Shown here: in pieces, positions 52,116-60,212 of the stretch
How the letters are laid out: every line of letters begins with the position of its first letter
Position numbering within the stretch: position 1 is the stretch's first letter
The notes under the pieces: model-generated
Told to the model about the DNA's origin: nothing
Database searches by the model: none
The model's input: only the letters and a program-made list of their open reading frames with translations
Source: a virus
Direction: 5' to 3' (one strand)
IMG/VR virus record: IMGVR_UViG_3300007513_000041
Location: 1-60,212 of that record
DNA length: 60,212 bases
Translations under genes and position numbers: made by a program

Positions 52116-53684
52116 ATGGTAGATAAAGTTGAATTCACTGTTGAGGTTTCTGCAAATTCACTGAAAAAACTGAAACGAACTATGTCTGATTTAGAAGTAA
52201 AATTAGACGAATCTGCAGTAAAAGAACTAAGTAGTCACATGATAGATCTTGGAGAAGCTATAGCACATAACACAATAACAATACAGGAATTAATTGATAA
52301 ATTTGGTGAAGGTGAAGGAGGATTTGGTGCTATGGGAGGAAGTGGTAATATAGGTGGAAGTAGTAAGATTTTAGAACAAATAAGGGATATGTTGGAAAAT
52401 AACGGAGCTAGATTAAAATCTTTAGCAGATATAAACGAGGGTGGAATTAATGAAGCAGCACATAAAAGATTAAAACAAATGAGTATATCACAAATGATAC
52501 TTGACGATCAGCTCAAGACAAAGAGAATATGGATGAGAGCAATCATTGGTGGTGGTGGTGGTCAATCTGGAATTATGAGAACATTACAAGCTGGTGGTGG
52601 AGTATTATTTTCAAATATAATTGAAAAAGCTCAAGATGTTATGAAATATCAGACAGCAAAAGCAGAAGGTAAACTGGATACGTCATCTCCAATATTTAAA
52701 TCACAGTCTGATGAATCAAAGAGAGAGCAAGCAGGTGGACTAGTAGGAAAATTTGATGATGTTCAAAAGAGGGCTGAAGGTAGATTTGGAAAAGTATTAG
52801 GTAAATTAGGTGGGGGTAAAGGTATGAAAATGGCAGGAGCTGTAGGACTAGGAGCTTTAGGATTAGCATCATTAGCAAAGAAAGGATTTCAAGCATTAGT
52901 AGAATCATCTCCAATGCTCAAGCAAATGATGAAGATGTTGAATTTCGGTGTCATGATGATACTCAGACCAATAGGTGACTTTTTCGGATTCTTCCTAAGA
53001 CCAATATTTGTTTACTTGTTAAGAAAGTTTATCATACCATTCTATCAGACATACCTACCTATGATGCAACAAATGGGAATGGATTTGGGAGAAACTGTAG
53101 TAGCGTGGTTAATGGCAATAGGAAAAGCAATGAATTGGTTAATTGGTATAGAACAAAAACAGGCAGGCTCAGGCAGTGTTCCTGATGCAGACATACAAGC
53201 AGCACAATTAAAAGAGATGGAGAGAATGAAGCAAGAGGGAGCATCTCAAACTGAAATAGCCAACAGGATGCTTGAAGGCGTAACAACACATGGTTATGTA
53301 ACTGATCCAGACCCTGAATTAACAAAATGGGGAACAAAATTACCTGAGATAGTAAACCAGAGTGTAGATAATACGAAGTTAGCAGCAACAGGTATTACTA
53401 GTACATTAGAAGCTTTAGAGGCTATTAAAGATCAACCAACATTAGGAACACTTGTTGGAAATGGTACATATTCTAATCCTTTAATTGATCCTGAACCTCC
53501 TATGGACAGTGGTTCTCAGTTCCCAAGTTACTATCAATCACCTCAACCACCTACTGTACATCTTGAAATAAATGTGGAGGGAGATTTAACTAAAGATGTA
53601 ATGGAGATGGATTTAGAACCAAAGATGGAACAGATTGCAACGGATGTGGTAAAGAGAACATATAATATGGAGAATAGGAGATAG
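52116..53684 (+). CDS. Tape measure protein
   Basis: 522 residues. N-terminal helices and coiled coil (SLKKLKRTMSDLEVKLDE), a glycine-rich segment near 65-85, then hydrophobic helices (MKMAGAVGLGALGLASLAKKG, LRPIGDFFGFFLRPIFVYLL) and a helical C-terminus. Position after the chaperone defines it. The length suggests a tail of about 75-80 nm (at 0.15 nm per residue), a rough estimate. Confidence 0.8.
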   Translation: MVDKVEFTVEVSANSLKKLKRTMSDLEVKLDESAVKELSSHMIDLGEAIAHNTITIQELIDKFGEGEGGFGAMGGSGNIGGSSKILEQIRDMLENNGARLKSLADINEGGINEAAHKRLKQMSISQMILDDQLKTKRIWMRAIIGGGGGQSGIMRTLQAGGGVLFSNIIEKAQDVMKYQTAKAEGKLDTSSPIFKSQSDESKREQAGGLVGKFDDVQKRAEGRFGKVLGKLGGGKGMKMAGAVGLGALGLASLAKKGFQALVESSPMLKQMMKMLNFGVMMILRPIGDFFGFFLRPIFVYLLRKFIIPFYQTYLPMMQQMGMDLGETVVAWLMAIGKAMNWLIGIEQKQAGSGSVPDADIQAAQLKEMERMKQEGASQTEIANRMLEGVTTHGYVTDPDPELTKWGTKLPEIVNQSVDNTKLAATGITSTLEALEAIKDQPTLGTLVGNGTYSNPLIDPEPPMDSGSQFPSYYQSPQPPTVHLEINVEGDLTKDVMEMDLEPKMEQIATDVVKRTYNMENRR

Positions 53685-53686
53685 AT

Positions 53687-54628
53687 ATGGCAGAAATCTG
53701 GTTAAGAAAATATAAGGGTGATGATATAGCGATGGTATTTAAAATAAAAGTATTTGATAATATAGCTTGGAAATTTACATCACCAATATCTCCGATGCCA
53801 TTACCAGAGGAAAGTGGACAGGAAAATGTATTGGTAAAAATGGAGGGAAATACTCACACAGTACAGCTTACTTGGTTAATCAAAGAGGAAACTGTAAACT
53901 CAGGAGTTACAAACTCAACTGTAGGTGGTAATGCAGGATCAACCAAAACTATATTTGAGCAACTTAAATGGTTTTCTGTAGCAGAAGGTTTCATAGGAAG
54001 TAGTATGGAAGACAAATTTGATATACTTATTTTTGATAATTTTAACAAACACCCAAGTGGAACGTTGGATACATATCCAATGACTGCTGGCTCTGTTTCA
54101 GAAGGAACTTATGTTGAGTTTGATCCTGTTTCACCACCTGCTGATCCAGACAATCCTAATACAGGTGATTGGTTGGGCTTGTCACATTCTATGGAAGGGT
54201 ATATCAGAGACTTACAGTTCAGAACAGCATCAAATGAGCCTGCAACACTTAGGGCTACGGTTGAATTTATAGAGGGAAATGCTATTAATAGTTATCAAGG
54301 GTCTAAACCAGCAAATCCAACAAATCTTAGACTATTAGAACCAACAGAAAGTGAGACATCTTCTGCCAAAAAGATACTAGTGAAATGGAATGCACCAACT
54401 CATACAGGAAATTCAGCATTAGTCAGATATGACATAATGTACAGGATTACTGCAAGTAATGATGAATTCTTACCACATCCAGTAGCTACAAATAACGCAG
54501 GATCAGGTGGATATCACTTAGGTGGTCTTTCTCCTAGTACACAATACTCGATAAGGGTTAGAGCAGTAAACAGTGAGGGAGTAGGAAGGGTATCTGCAAC
54601 GCAACACTTTACCACAGCATCACCATGA
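53687..54628 (+). CDS. Distal tail-like protein with fibronectin III domain
   Basis: 313 residues. The N-terminal 210 residues are a beta-rich tail domain (MEGNTHTVQLTWLIKEETV). Residues 215-313 form a fibronectin type III domain (NLRLLEPTESE, ILVKWNAPTHTG, VRYDIMYRI, LSPSTQYSIRVRAVNSEG), likely exposed for sugar or surface contact. Overlaps the next gene by 4 nt. Confidence 0.65.
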   Translation: MAEIWLRKYKGDDIAMVFKIKVFDNIAWKFTSPISPMPLPEESGQENVLVKMEGNTHTVQLTWLIKEETVNSGVTNSTVGGNAGSTKTIFEQLKWFSVAEGFIGSSMEDKFDILIFDNFNKHPSGTLDTYPMTAGSVSEGTYVEFDPVSPPADPDNPNTGDWLGLSHSMEGYIRDLQFRTASNEPATLRATVEFIEGNAINSYQGSKPANPTNLRLLEPTESETSSAKKILVKWNAPTHTGNSALVRYDIMYRITASNDEFLPHPVATNNAGSGGYHLGGLSPSTQYSIRVRAVNSEGVGRVSATQHFTTASP

Positions 54629-56895
54629 CAGATAAAATAAACGCGATAATAGAAAGAAGCTCAACAGATATACAAAGAGCGCCTATAATAAAAGCAATAG
54701 TACGCAGAGATGGATCTAGGGCTATTGACACAGCGTCAATCACAATACCATCAGGATATAGGGTTTCAGTTAATGATACTGTATCATATATTCAAGACGA
54801 TGCTGCTCTTACATACCTTGTTGCATTATGGAATTTTCAAGGAAGCACCAGAGATGAAGGTGGTTATCATCATGACGGAGATACTGCATCTGGTGGATAT
54901 ATAGAACCAGAGGGATTACATAACAGACTAGCATATAGAACAAACTACGGACTTAAATTTACAGCAGCAGGTCAGGAGGTCACAGTTGCTGATAATACAA
55001 GTAATGGAGTAAGTGGTGGGGATAATGCAGGAAGTTTTAATCCTACAACATTGGATTTTAGACATCAATTTGATATAATAATCAATTTTAAAGTTACAGA
55101 TGATGGTAGTTCAGGTTCACTCACAAACACAACTCAGATATTATTCTCTAAGCACGATGGAACTAATGGTGTTGAAATAGGAATAAAACAAGTCAGCTCT
55201 AAATGGGTTGTTTATGCAAAACTTGATTCTACTACGTTCACAGGAGATGGTACATTATACGGAATTAGTGCTTCTGTTGGAAAAATGGAAGATGATGATA
55301 CTGGTGCAACAAGATGTATAAGATTTTACAGAGATGACACAAACAGGGTAAGATTAACTCTTGACGGTATTGAAGATGGAACTAACTGTACGCAGACTGT
55401 AGCCACAAACACAAACGCAAGACCTACAACAGCTCTGAAAATAGGGTCAAATGGAACTGATGATTTCAAGGGTATGATTTTTCAAATAAGAGTTTACTGT
55501 GGAGGGTTTTTGGATGAAAATGATTTTGAAACACTTATGTCTGCAGGCGCTCAGCAAATGACACAGAAAATATCAGGTAATGTATGGAGAAGAGAAGACT
55601 CATTAAAGAATATAAAAATTGAAATAAAAAGCAGATCAAGGAGTATACTTGATAGTGAAATAAGTTTTGACACAATACATGATAATACTACAAATACATT
55701 AAAACCAGCCACTCATACAAAAAATCTGTTTTCTGGAAATCAGGGATTAAGTGATATACTACAGACAATTATCAATTATGTTGATGATGATTTTGTTTAT
55801 TTAAGATCCCCTGCAATAACATCACCTGTACAATTAAGCTACTCATCAGGAGGAGCTGGTAAATATCTTGCTGTTGGGAGATTTATAAAAAATGTTGAGT
55901 TATTAACAACTTTGGCAAATAGGTCGTTTTTAACATTTCCCACAAAGACATTTGTATGGGAAGAAAGCACAGACGGTGATAGTGATAAATTAAACAGTGG
56001 ATACGTATTCTCTGATTCAGAATATCAAATATATAATAGGGGTGAAGATGATTCAAAAGTAGTTAATGATCTTGAACTTTACGGTGATCTACAGTATAAA
56101 TATAAAGAACAGGTTTTTGATACACTTAGTAATTTTACAGCAAACACACCTCATGCAACAAAGTTTACATTCGCACCTCTTAATGTAACACTTGTACAGG
56201 GAAAAGCAAATTATGCTTCTGGTGGAGCTAATGGTTTTACCATTCCTGCAAGTAAATATGAAATAGATTTTAATGAAAGGACATTAACATTCCTAAATAC
56301 AAGTTGGACTAATCCTAGCTCGGTATCGTCTGATTATGTATGGGCTAAATATGTTTATGAAATACAAGATGATTTAACCATAGCTCAAGGTGCTACTGAT
56401 GATGCAACAAGACATTTAAAAATGCCAACTACTGGTCATAGTCACACTCTCGCAACTGCTTCACAGGGTATATATGGAATACGTTCAGCCAAGATGTATA
56501 TTCCTCAATTACTTAACCAAAGCACATTTTTTCTATTTGCAACTAAGTTTTTTAATAAATCATTAACTGCCAAAAAAAGATATACAGTTAAAGCACCATT
56601 TCTTATAAATTGTCTAAGGGAGAATCTTCAAATTACACTTTCAAGTACAACGATGAAATTCACTAATACTGATGAGTCTTCAGGTCTTATTAATGGTTTA
56701 CGAGTTGGAACTGCAGAAGATCAGTCTACATTATTAACTCCTGTAAAGAGTATTGTATGGAAATATCCTGAATGTGAGACAATTATTGAGTGTGGTGATC
56801 ATATGTATGATTTATATGATTCTTCTAAAGAGACTAATGATACTGCAGGAACTACTCAGGGAAGTATATTAAAGACAGGGGTTTCTATTTCATAA
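54625..56895 (+). CDS. Baseplate hub-like protein with inserted LamG domain
   Basis: 756 residues. The ends look like a tail hub (RAPIIKAIVRRDGSRAIDTAS with GYRVSVNDTV at the start). Between about residues 65 and 305 sits a concanavalin-like LamG domain (LVALWNFQGSTRDEGG, FDIIINFKVTDDGSS, ILFSKHDGTNGVEIG). The C-terminal half carries a beta-rich region with the MYIPQLLNQSTFF segment. It likely forms the central tail tip; the lectin-like insert may help adsorption. Confidence 0.6.
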   Translation: MTDKINAIIERSSTDIQRAPIIKAIVRRDGSRAIDTASITIPSGYRVSVNDTVSYIQDDAALTYLVALWNFQGSTRDEGGYHHDGDTASGGYIEPEGLHNRLAYRTNYGLKFTAAGQEVTVADNTSNGVSGGDNAGSFNPTTLDFRHQFDIIINFKVTDDGSSGSLTNTTQILFSKHDGTNGVEIGIKQVSSKWVVYAKLDSTTFTGDGTLYGISASVGKMEDDDTGATRCIRFYRDDTNRVRLTLDGIEDGTNCTQTVATNTNARPTTALKIGSNGTDDFKGMIFQIRVYCGGFLDENDFETLMSAGAQQMTQKISGNVWRREDSLKNIKIEIKSRSRSILDSEISFDTIHDNTTNTLKPATHTKNLFSGNQGLSDILQTIINYVDDDFVYLRSPAITSPVQLSYSSGGAGKYLAVGRFIKNVELLTTLANRSFLTFPTKTFVWEESTDGDSDKLNSGYVFSDSEYQIYNRGEDDSKVVNDLELYGDLQYKYKEQVFDTLSNFTANTPHATKFTFAPLNVTLVQGKANYASGGANGFTIPASKYEIDFNERTLTFLNTSWTNPSSVSSDYVWAKYVYEIQDDLTIAQGATDDATRHLKMPTTGHSHTLATASQGIYGIRSAKMYIPQLLNQSTFFLFATKFFNKSLTAKKRYTVKAPFLINCLRENLQITLSSTTMKFTNTDESSGLINGLRVGTAEDQSTLLTPVKSIVWKYPECETIIECGDHMYDLYDSSKETNDTAGTTQGSILKTGVSIS

Positions 56896-56932
56896 GGCAA
56901 TCTTTAAATATCTAAAGTGAAGAATAATAACC

Positions 56933-57487
56933 ATGATTGAGACAATAGACCCACAAAACAATATTTGTGTCGTTCTGACTCACAAAGATGGGAGTAAAGA
57001 ATGGTTCTATGGAAAGAATACCGTAACAAATGACGGAGATATCTTTTACGCAAAGAAAGCAGTAGATACAGCACCAGCCACAAACGAAGACTTTAAGGCT
57101 TCAGCTTGTGTTTTACAAAACCCTTCAAGTGCAGACTCAATAGCCAAAACTGATACTTACCAACAGGTAAGCAACCCAATCACCACATCAGGTGCAGTTC
57201 AAGGCTTACAGTCAGGATATCCAAAAGCAGATGATACAGGTAACTCAGAAAACACAGGAGCAGCAGTAGACGCTGTAACTTACAAGTTCGCATGGACAAC
57301 AGCACAGATTAACACTTCTTCTGGTAATGCAATTACTGGTGGAGCAATTTATGACGTTGGACAAACAAGCCCTGTTAACGCAACAAAGCTGTTAACACAT
57401 TGGAACTTTACAAGCCCTGCATCATTCCATAAGACTAATACTGATACTCTAACACTTTACGTGAATCACACAATGAACGGTACATAG
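56933..57487 (+). CDS. Tail/baseplate-associated protein
   Basis: 184 residues, polar and beta-rich (NNICVVLTHKDGSKEWFYGKN). Promoter-like TTTAAATA about 30 nt upstream. Position in the tail block; no family recognised. The second half is threonine/asparagine-rich. Confidence 0.5.
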   Translation: MIETIDPQNNICVVLTHKDGSKEWFYGKNTVTNDGDIFYAKKAVDTAPATNEDFKASACVLQNPSSADSIAKTDTYQQVSNPITTSGAVQGLQSGYPKADDTGNSENTGAAVDAVTYKFAWTTAQINTSSGNAITGGAIYDVGQTSPVNATKLLTHWNFTSPASFHKTNTDTLTLYVNHTMNGT

Positions 57488-57489
57488 TT

Positions 57490-57651
57490 ATGAGAATGGC
57501 AGATGTATTTGGATTATTGGAGAGATTAGGTATGGGATTTCCTAAAGGTAAATTATCAAAAGATGATGGTATGAATGCAAAAGTGAGATTCGAAGAGAGT
57601 ACCAATTTTATTCTAAAAAGTTCGAAAGGTAAAGTAACTAAGGGTAAGTGA
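57490..57651 (+). CDS. Small basic protein in tail block
   Basis: 53 residues; a helix (VFGLLERLGMGF) and a basic tail (KGKVTKGK). Follows the gene at 57487 almost directly. Function unknown. Confidence 0.45.
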   Translation: MRMADVFGLLERLGMGFPKGKLSKDDGMNAKVRFEESTNFILKSSKGKVTKGK

Positions 57652-57656
57652 TTTAA

Positions 57657-58673
57657 ATGGCACGTAAGGCATATGGTCTACATGCTACACAAGTTAACCT
57701 AAGCAGTTATCCAGATGATGGTACATCACCAGTAGGTTCTGCCGAATGGAATGAAGCACCAGACAATAAGGGAATGTTAGGATTTACACCAACAACATCA
57801 ACTATAACAATATCAAGTGGAGTAGCAACAATAACAGACAGTGTAACTATCATAGCAGCAGAGTCAAGCACATCTGATACTTTACAAAAATTAGCATTAG
57901 ATAATACAAATGAATATGATTTAGTTTATTTATTTGCAGACACAGGAGATACAATAACATTAGAACATGGTGATCTTAATGCAAATGGAGAAATTTCAAC
58001 TGTAAGTGGAGCTAATGAAACATTATCAACCACAGTACCAACAATCCTAATTAGGAAGGGAAATTACTGGTATGGATATGGTGGTGGTGGATCATCAACT
58101 CCAACAGACATTACAGTAGCAGATGAATCAAGCGACACAACATGTTTTCCATTATTTGTAACAGCAGCAACAGGTGACTTAGCACCAAAATCAGGAAGTA
58201 ATTTAGCATTTAATTCAAGTTCAGGTGTATTAACAGCAACAGGTTTTGCAGGAGCATTAACAGGTAATGTTACAGGAAACGCAGATACTGTTACTACTAA
58301 CGCAAACCTAACAGGTGATGTCACATCTAGTGGAAATGCCACAACAATAGCAGCAGGAGCAGTTGATATTGCTATGCTTTCAGCAAGTGGCTCAGCAGGT
58401 TCAGGAACATTCCTTAGAGGAGATAACACATGGGCAACACCATCAGGATCATTCGTAGCAACAGCAACTGCAAACTTAGATATGACAGGAGCTTACTCTA
58501 TTCATGATATTCAGACTTTATTCCTAGAACATCAATCAAGTGGTTTTGATGATGCGTCTAATGATAGAACAGACGAAAGTCAATTATTTGTAAAGCAAAT
58601 TGATTCAAATAATGATGCTTTATACATAAGACTCAGAAGGAACGGAGCTACGCAAAACGTTCAAATTGCATAG
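57657..58673 (+). CDS. Tail fibre (Thr/Ser/Ala-rich shaft)
   Basis: 338 residues. Middle section with GFAGALTGNVTGNADTVT and NLTGDVTSSGNATTI, the beta-helical shaft type of phage fibres; C-terminus ends with DALYIRLRRNGATQ. Directly upstream of the large repeat fibre. Starts at ATG 57657. Confidence 0.65.
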   Translation: MARKAYGLHATQVNLSSYPDDGTSPVGSAEWNEAPDNKGMLGFTPTTSTITISSGVATITDSVTIIAAESSTSDTLQKLALDNTNEYDLVYLFADTGDTITLEHGDLNANGEISTVSGANETLSTTVPTILIRKGNYWYGYGGGGSSTPTDITVADESSDTTCFPLFVTAATGDLAPKSGSNLAFNSSSGVLTATGFAGALTGNVTGNADTVTTNANLTGDVTSSGNATTIAAGAVDIAMLSASGSAGSGTFLRGDNTWATPSGSFVATATANLDMTGAYSIHDIQTLFLEHQSSGFDDASNDRTDESQLFVKQIDSNNDALYIRLRRNGATQNVQIA

Positions 58674-58682
58674 GTAACACCT

Positions 58683-60212
58683 ATGGCAGTATCTTATCTT
58701 TCTGGTGGAAGAATACAAGGAATAAGTAGTGTACCATCTAACACAGGTCAAGATTATGAAAATCAATTTACAACTGACAATGTGACCGTAGGTGCAGGTG
58801 GTCAAAACGATCTTGATTTAACTATAGTTGATGGACATATTCAAGCACATTCAAACTGGGAACAAAAACAGGGAATGAAATGTGAACAAGGATTAAACGG
58901 TAAAGCATTGAAAACTGTAACTGTTAGGTTGAAAAAGGCAGGAACACCAACTGCAACTTTACGCTGTGATGTGATACGAAATAGCAACCCACAAACAACA
59001 CCTGAAGCATACTCAGATACAAAAGATCAAGATGACTTAACAGCAAGTTATCAGGACATAACATTCACATTTTCATCAGCAGTTACACTTGCAACAGATG
59101 ATTATATTGTAATAACCTCATCAGCGACAGGTGGTGCAACAGGTACGAGTACAATAATAGCCCAAACTGATTGCAATCCTGAAAGGTATTATGCAAATAA
59201 TGGTGCAACATCTTGGTCTGGTGGAACTATAGGAACAGGTACAACAGCAAAACAGGCTTGTGTAATGAAACTGCAAGATGCAAGTGGTACGGTTCTTTAT
59301 GATGTAAATGAAAAACAGGTTCATTGGAACGCTGATACACACCCAAGCAGTAATCAACAATGTTATTGGGATCTTGGAACAACATTAGATGATGATAAAT
59401 GGGTTTGTAGATTCACAATAATGGCTACCCATGTGGATCTGGGTGTAACAGCAGTTGGGGAATTTATTAAAATAGGAATGGTATCTTCAACTGGTGCTGC
59501 ATGGAATACAAATCAAGAATGGGCTTGTCTAAACGTATGGACTGGAGAGTATGGTTCAAATAAAACATTATGGGGAAGTGCAATACAAGAGGGTGCAGGT
59601 TCAGCAGGTTATGCTTCACCAACTGTAAGAGATGGTGGTGGTGGTGATAACGCTTTTGGTGAAAACTTTACACAAGGTTCGCTTATAGCACATAAACCAT
59701 TTTATATAGAAATTTCAAAAGATGATGATATGATTTATGTAAAACGATATACTGATAGTACATATAATACAGTTGAAGAAACCTGTACTCCTAGTGCAGG
59801 AACAGCAAATTTAGGAGATTTTAGATATTTTGCATTTAATACATTTACAAACAGTTATGACAATAGAGTTGGACAAATATCAGGAATTGTTGATGATGTA
59901 AGAGTTTGGGACGGTGTGTCTAGCGTAACAGCAGGAGAAAAAGCAGCAATAACAAATGTACCAATACAATCTACGTTTGAAGAAACAGATACCAATAAAT
60001 TCTATACTAAATTATATACATACGCTGATGGTTTAACATGGGTAGAACAAGGAAATGCTGGATACCTTACTGAAGCAGATGCAGGAGGTGGAGCTAGAGG
60101 AATATTCTGTGGAGGATATACAAGCACACATCTCAATGTCATGGAATATATTACAATATCAACTACTGGTGATGTAACAGATTTCGGAGATTTATCAGGT
60201 AATAGAACAGGT
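58683..60212 (+). CDS. Tail fibre, N-terminal part (continues at base 1)
   Basis: 510 codons open to the window end. N-terminal anchor YLSGGRIQG, then a beta-rich domain with jelly-roll/LamG character (residues 20-430), the FEETDTNKFY linker and the first DFGD repeat (ARGIFCGGY, MEYITISTTGD, DFGDLSG). Joining to base 1 keeps the frame and repeat register. Receptor-binding role inferred from repeat type. Confidence 0.75.
   Translation, partial: MAVSYLSGGRIQGISSVPSNTGQDYENQFTTDNVTVGAGGQNDLDLTIVDGHIQAHSNWEQKQGMKCEQGLNGKALKTVTVRLKKAGTPTATLRCDVIRNSNPQTTPEAYSDTKDQDDLTASYQDITFTFSSAVTLATDDYIVITSSATGGATGTSTIIAQTDCNPERYYANNGATSWSGGTIGTGTTAKQACVMKLQDASGTVLYDVNEKQVHWNADTHPSSNQQCYWDLGTTLDDDKWVCRFTIMATHVDLGVTAVGEFIKIGMVSSTGAAWNTNQEWACLNVWTGEYGSNKTLWGSAIQEGAGSAGYASPTVRDGGGGDNAFGENFTQGSLIAHKPFYIEISKDDDMIYVKRYTDSTYNTVEETCTPSAGTANLGDFRYFAFNTFTNSYDNRVGQISGIVDDVRVWDGVSSVTAGEKAAITNVPIQSTFEETDTNKFYTKLYTYADGLTWVEQGNAGYLTEADAGGGARGIFCGGYTSTHLNVMEYITISTTGDVTDFGDLSGNRTG

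Overview
The window looks like the complete or near-complete genome of an archaeal head-tailed virus (Caudoviricetes). It is AT-rich and gene-dense, with almost no host-type housekeeping genes. The viral hallmarks are a large terminase, portal, prohead protease, HK97-type major capsid protein, head-tail connector genes, tail tube, tail-assembly chaperone with a frameshift, tape measure, baseplate and tail fibres. The archaeal signs are an MCM helicase, a RadA recombinase, many leaderless genes with a TTTATA/TTTAAA box about 25-30 nt before the start codon, T-run terminators and very many small zinc-ribbon proteins. Low GC, a secreted matrixin-like protease and a secreted cupredoxin-like protein fit a marine ammonia-oxidising archaeon (Nitrososphaeria/Nitrosopumilus-like) as host. 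The host is an inference. The two ends lie inside one tail-fibre repeat gene, and joining base 60212 to base 1 keeps the reading frame open, so the map is probably circular or circularly permuted.

Layout. (1) 57.6-60.2 kb plus 0-7.6 kb, + strand: tail fibres with about 50-residue propeller-like repeats, a 1149-residue repeat protein and a baseplate Ig-like protein. (2) 7.7-16.7 kb, +: Cas4/RecB-like nuclease, a TGT/DpdA-like TIM-barrel protein, a zinc protein, tiny zinc fingers, TerL, and two very long hydrophilic proteins of unknown role. (3) 16.9-19.6 kb: accessory genes on both strands (secreted cupredoxin-like protein, zinc finger protein, secreted matrixin, RHH regulator). (4) 19.6-25.5 kb, +: replication and recombination (metallophosphoesterase, RHH regulator, MCM, RadA, PD-(D/E)XK nucleases). 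(5) 25.4-31.1 kb, mainly -: a dense run of overlapping small genes, most with paired cysteines, plus a Gp88-like protein. (6) 31.2-36.7 kb, -: an operon with a CobT-like zincin+VWA protein and a CobS/MoxR-like AAA+ ATPase. (7) 36.7-38.3 kb: 1.6 kb without a convincing gene, with TACGCGTA palindromes in AT-only DNA (candidate replication origin), CCTAGG repeats and a tRNA-like sequence. (8) 38.3-40.6 kb, -: a second zinc microprotein run. (9) 40.6-57.6 kb, +: portal to baseplate in the usual head-tail order.

The gene arms diverge at about 40.6 kb, where an inverted-repeat-rich region separates two promoters, so the - arm may be early and the + arm late. The virus carries its own helicase loader/helicase (MCM), recombinase and nucleases. 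No DNA polymerase, RNA polymerase, integrase or recognisable cell-wall lysin was seen, so it probably uses host polymerases and a non-peptidoglycan exit route. Unusual points are the zinc-ribbon insertions in the portal, TerL far from the portal, tandem slippery heptamers in the tail chaperone gene, the zincin-VWA/AAA+ pair, and two microprotein islands rich in CxxC motifs.
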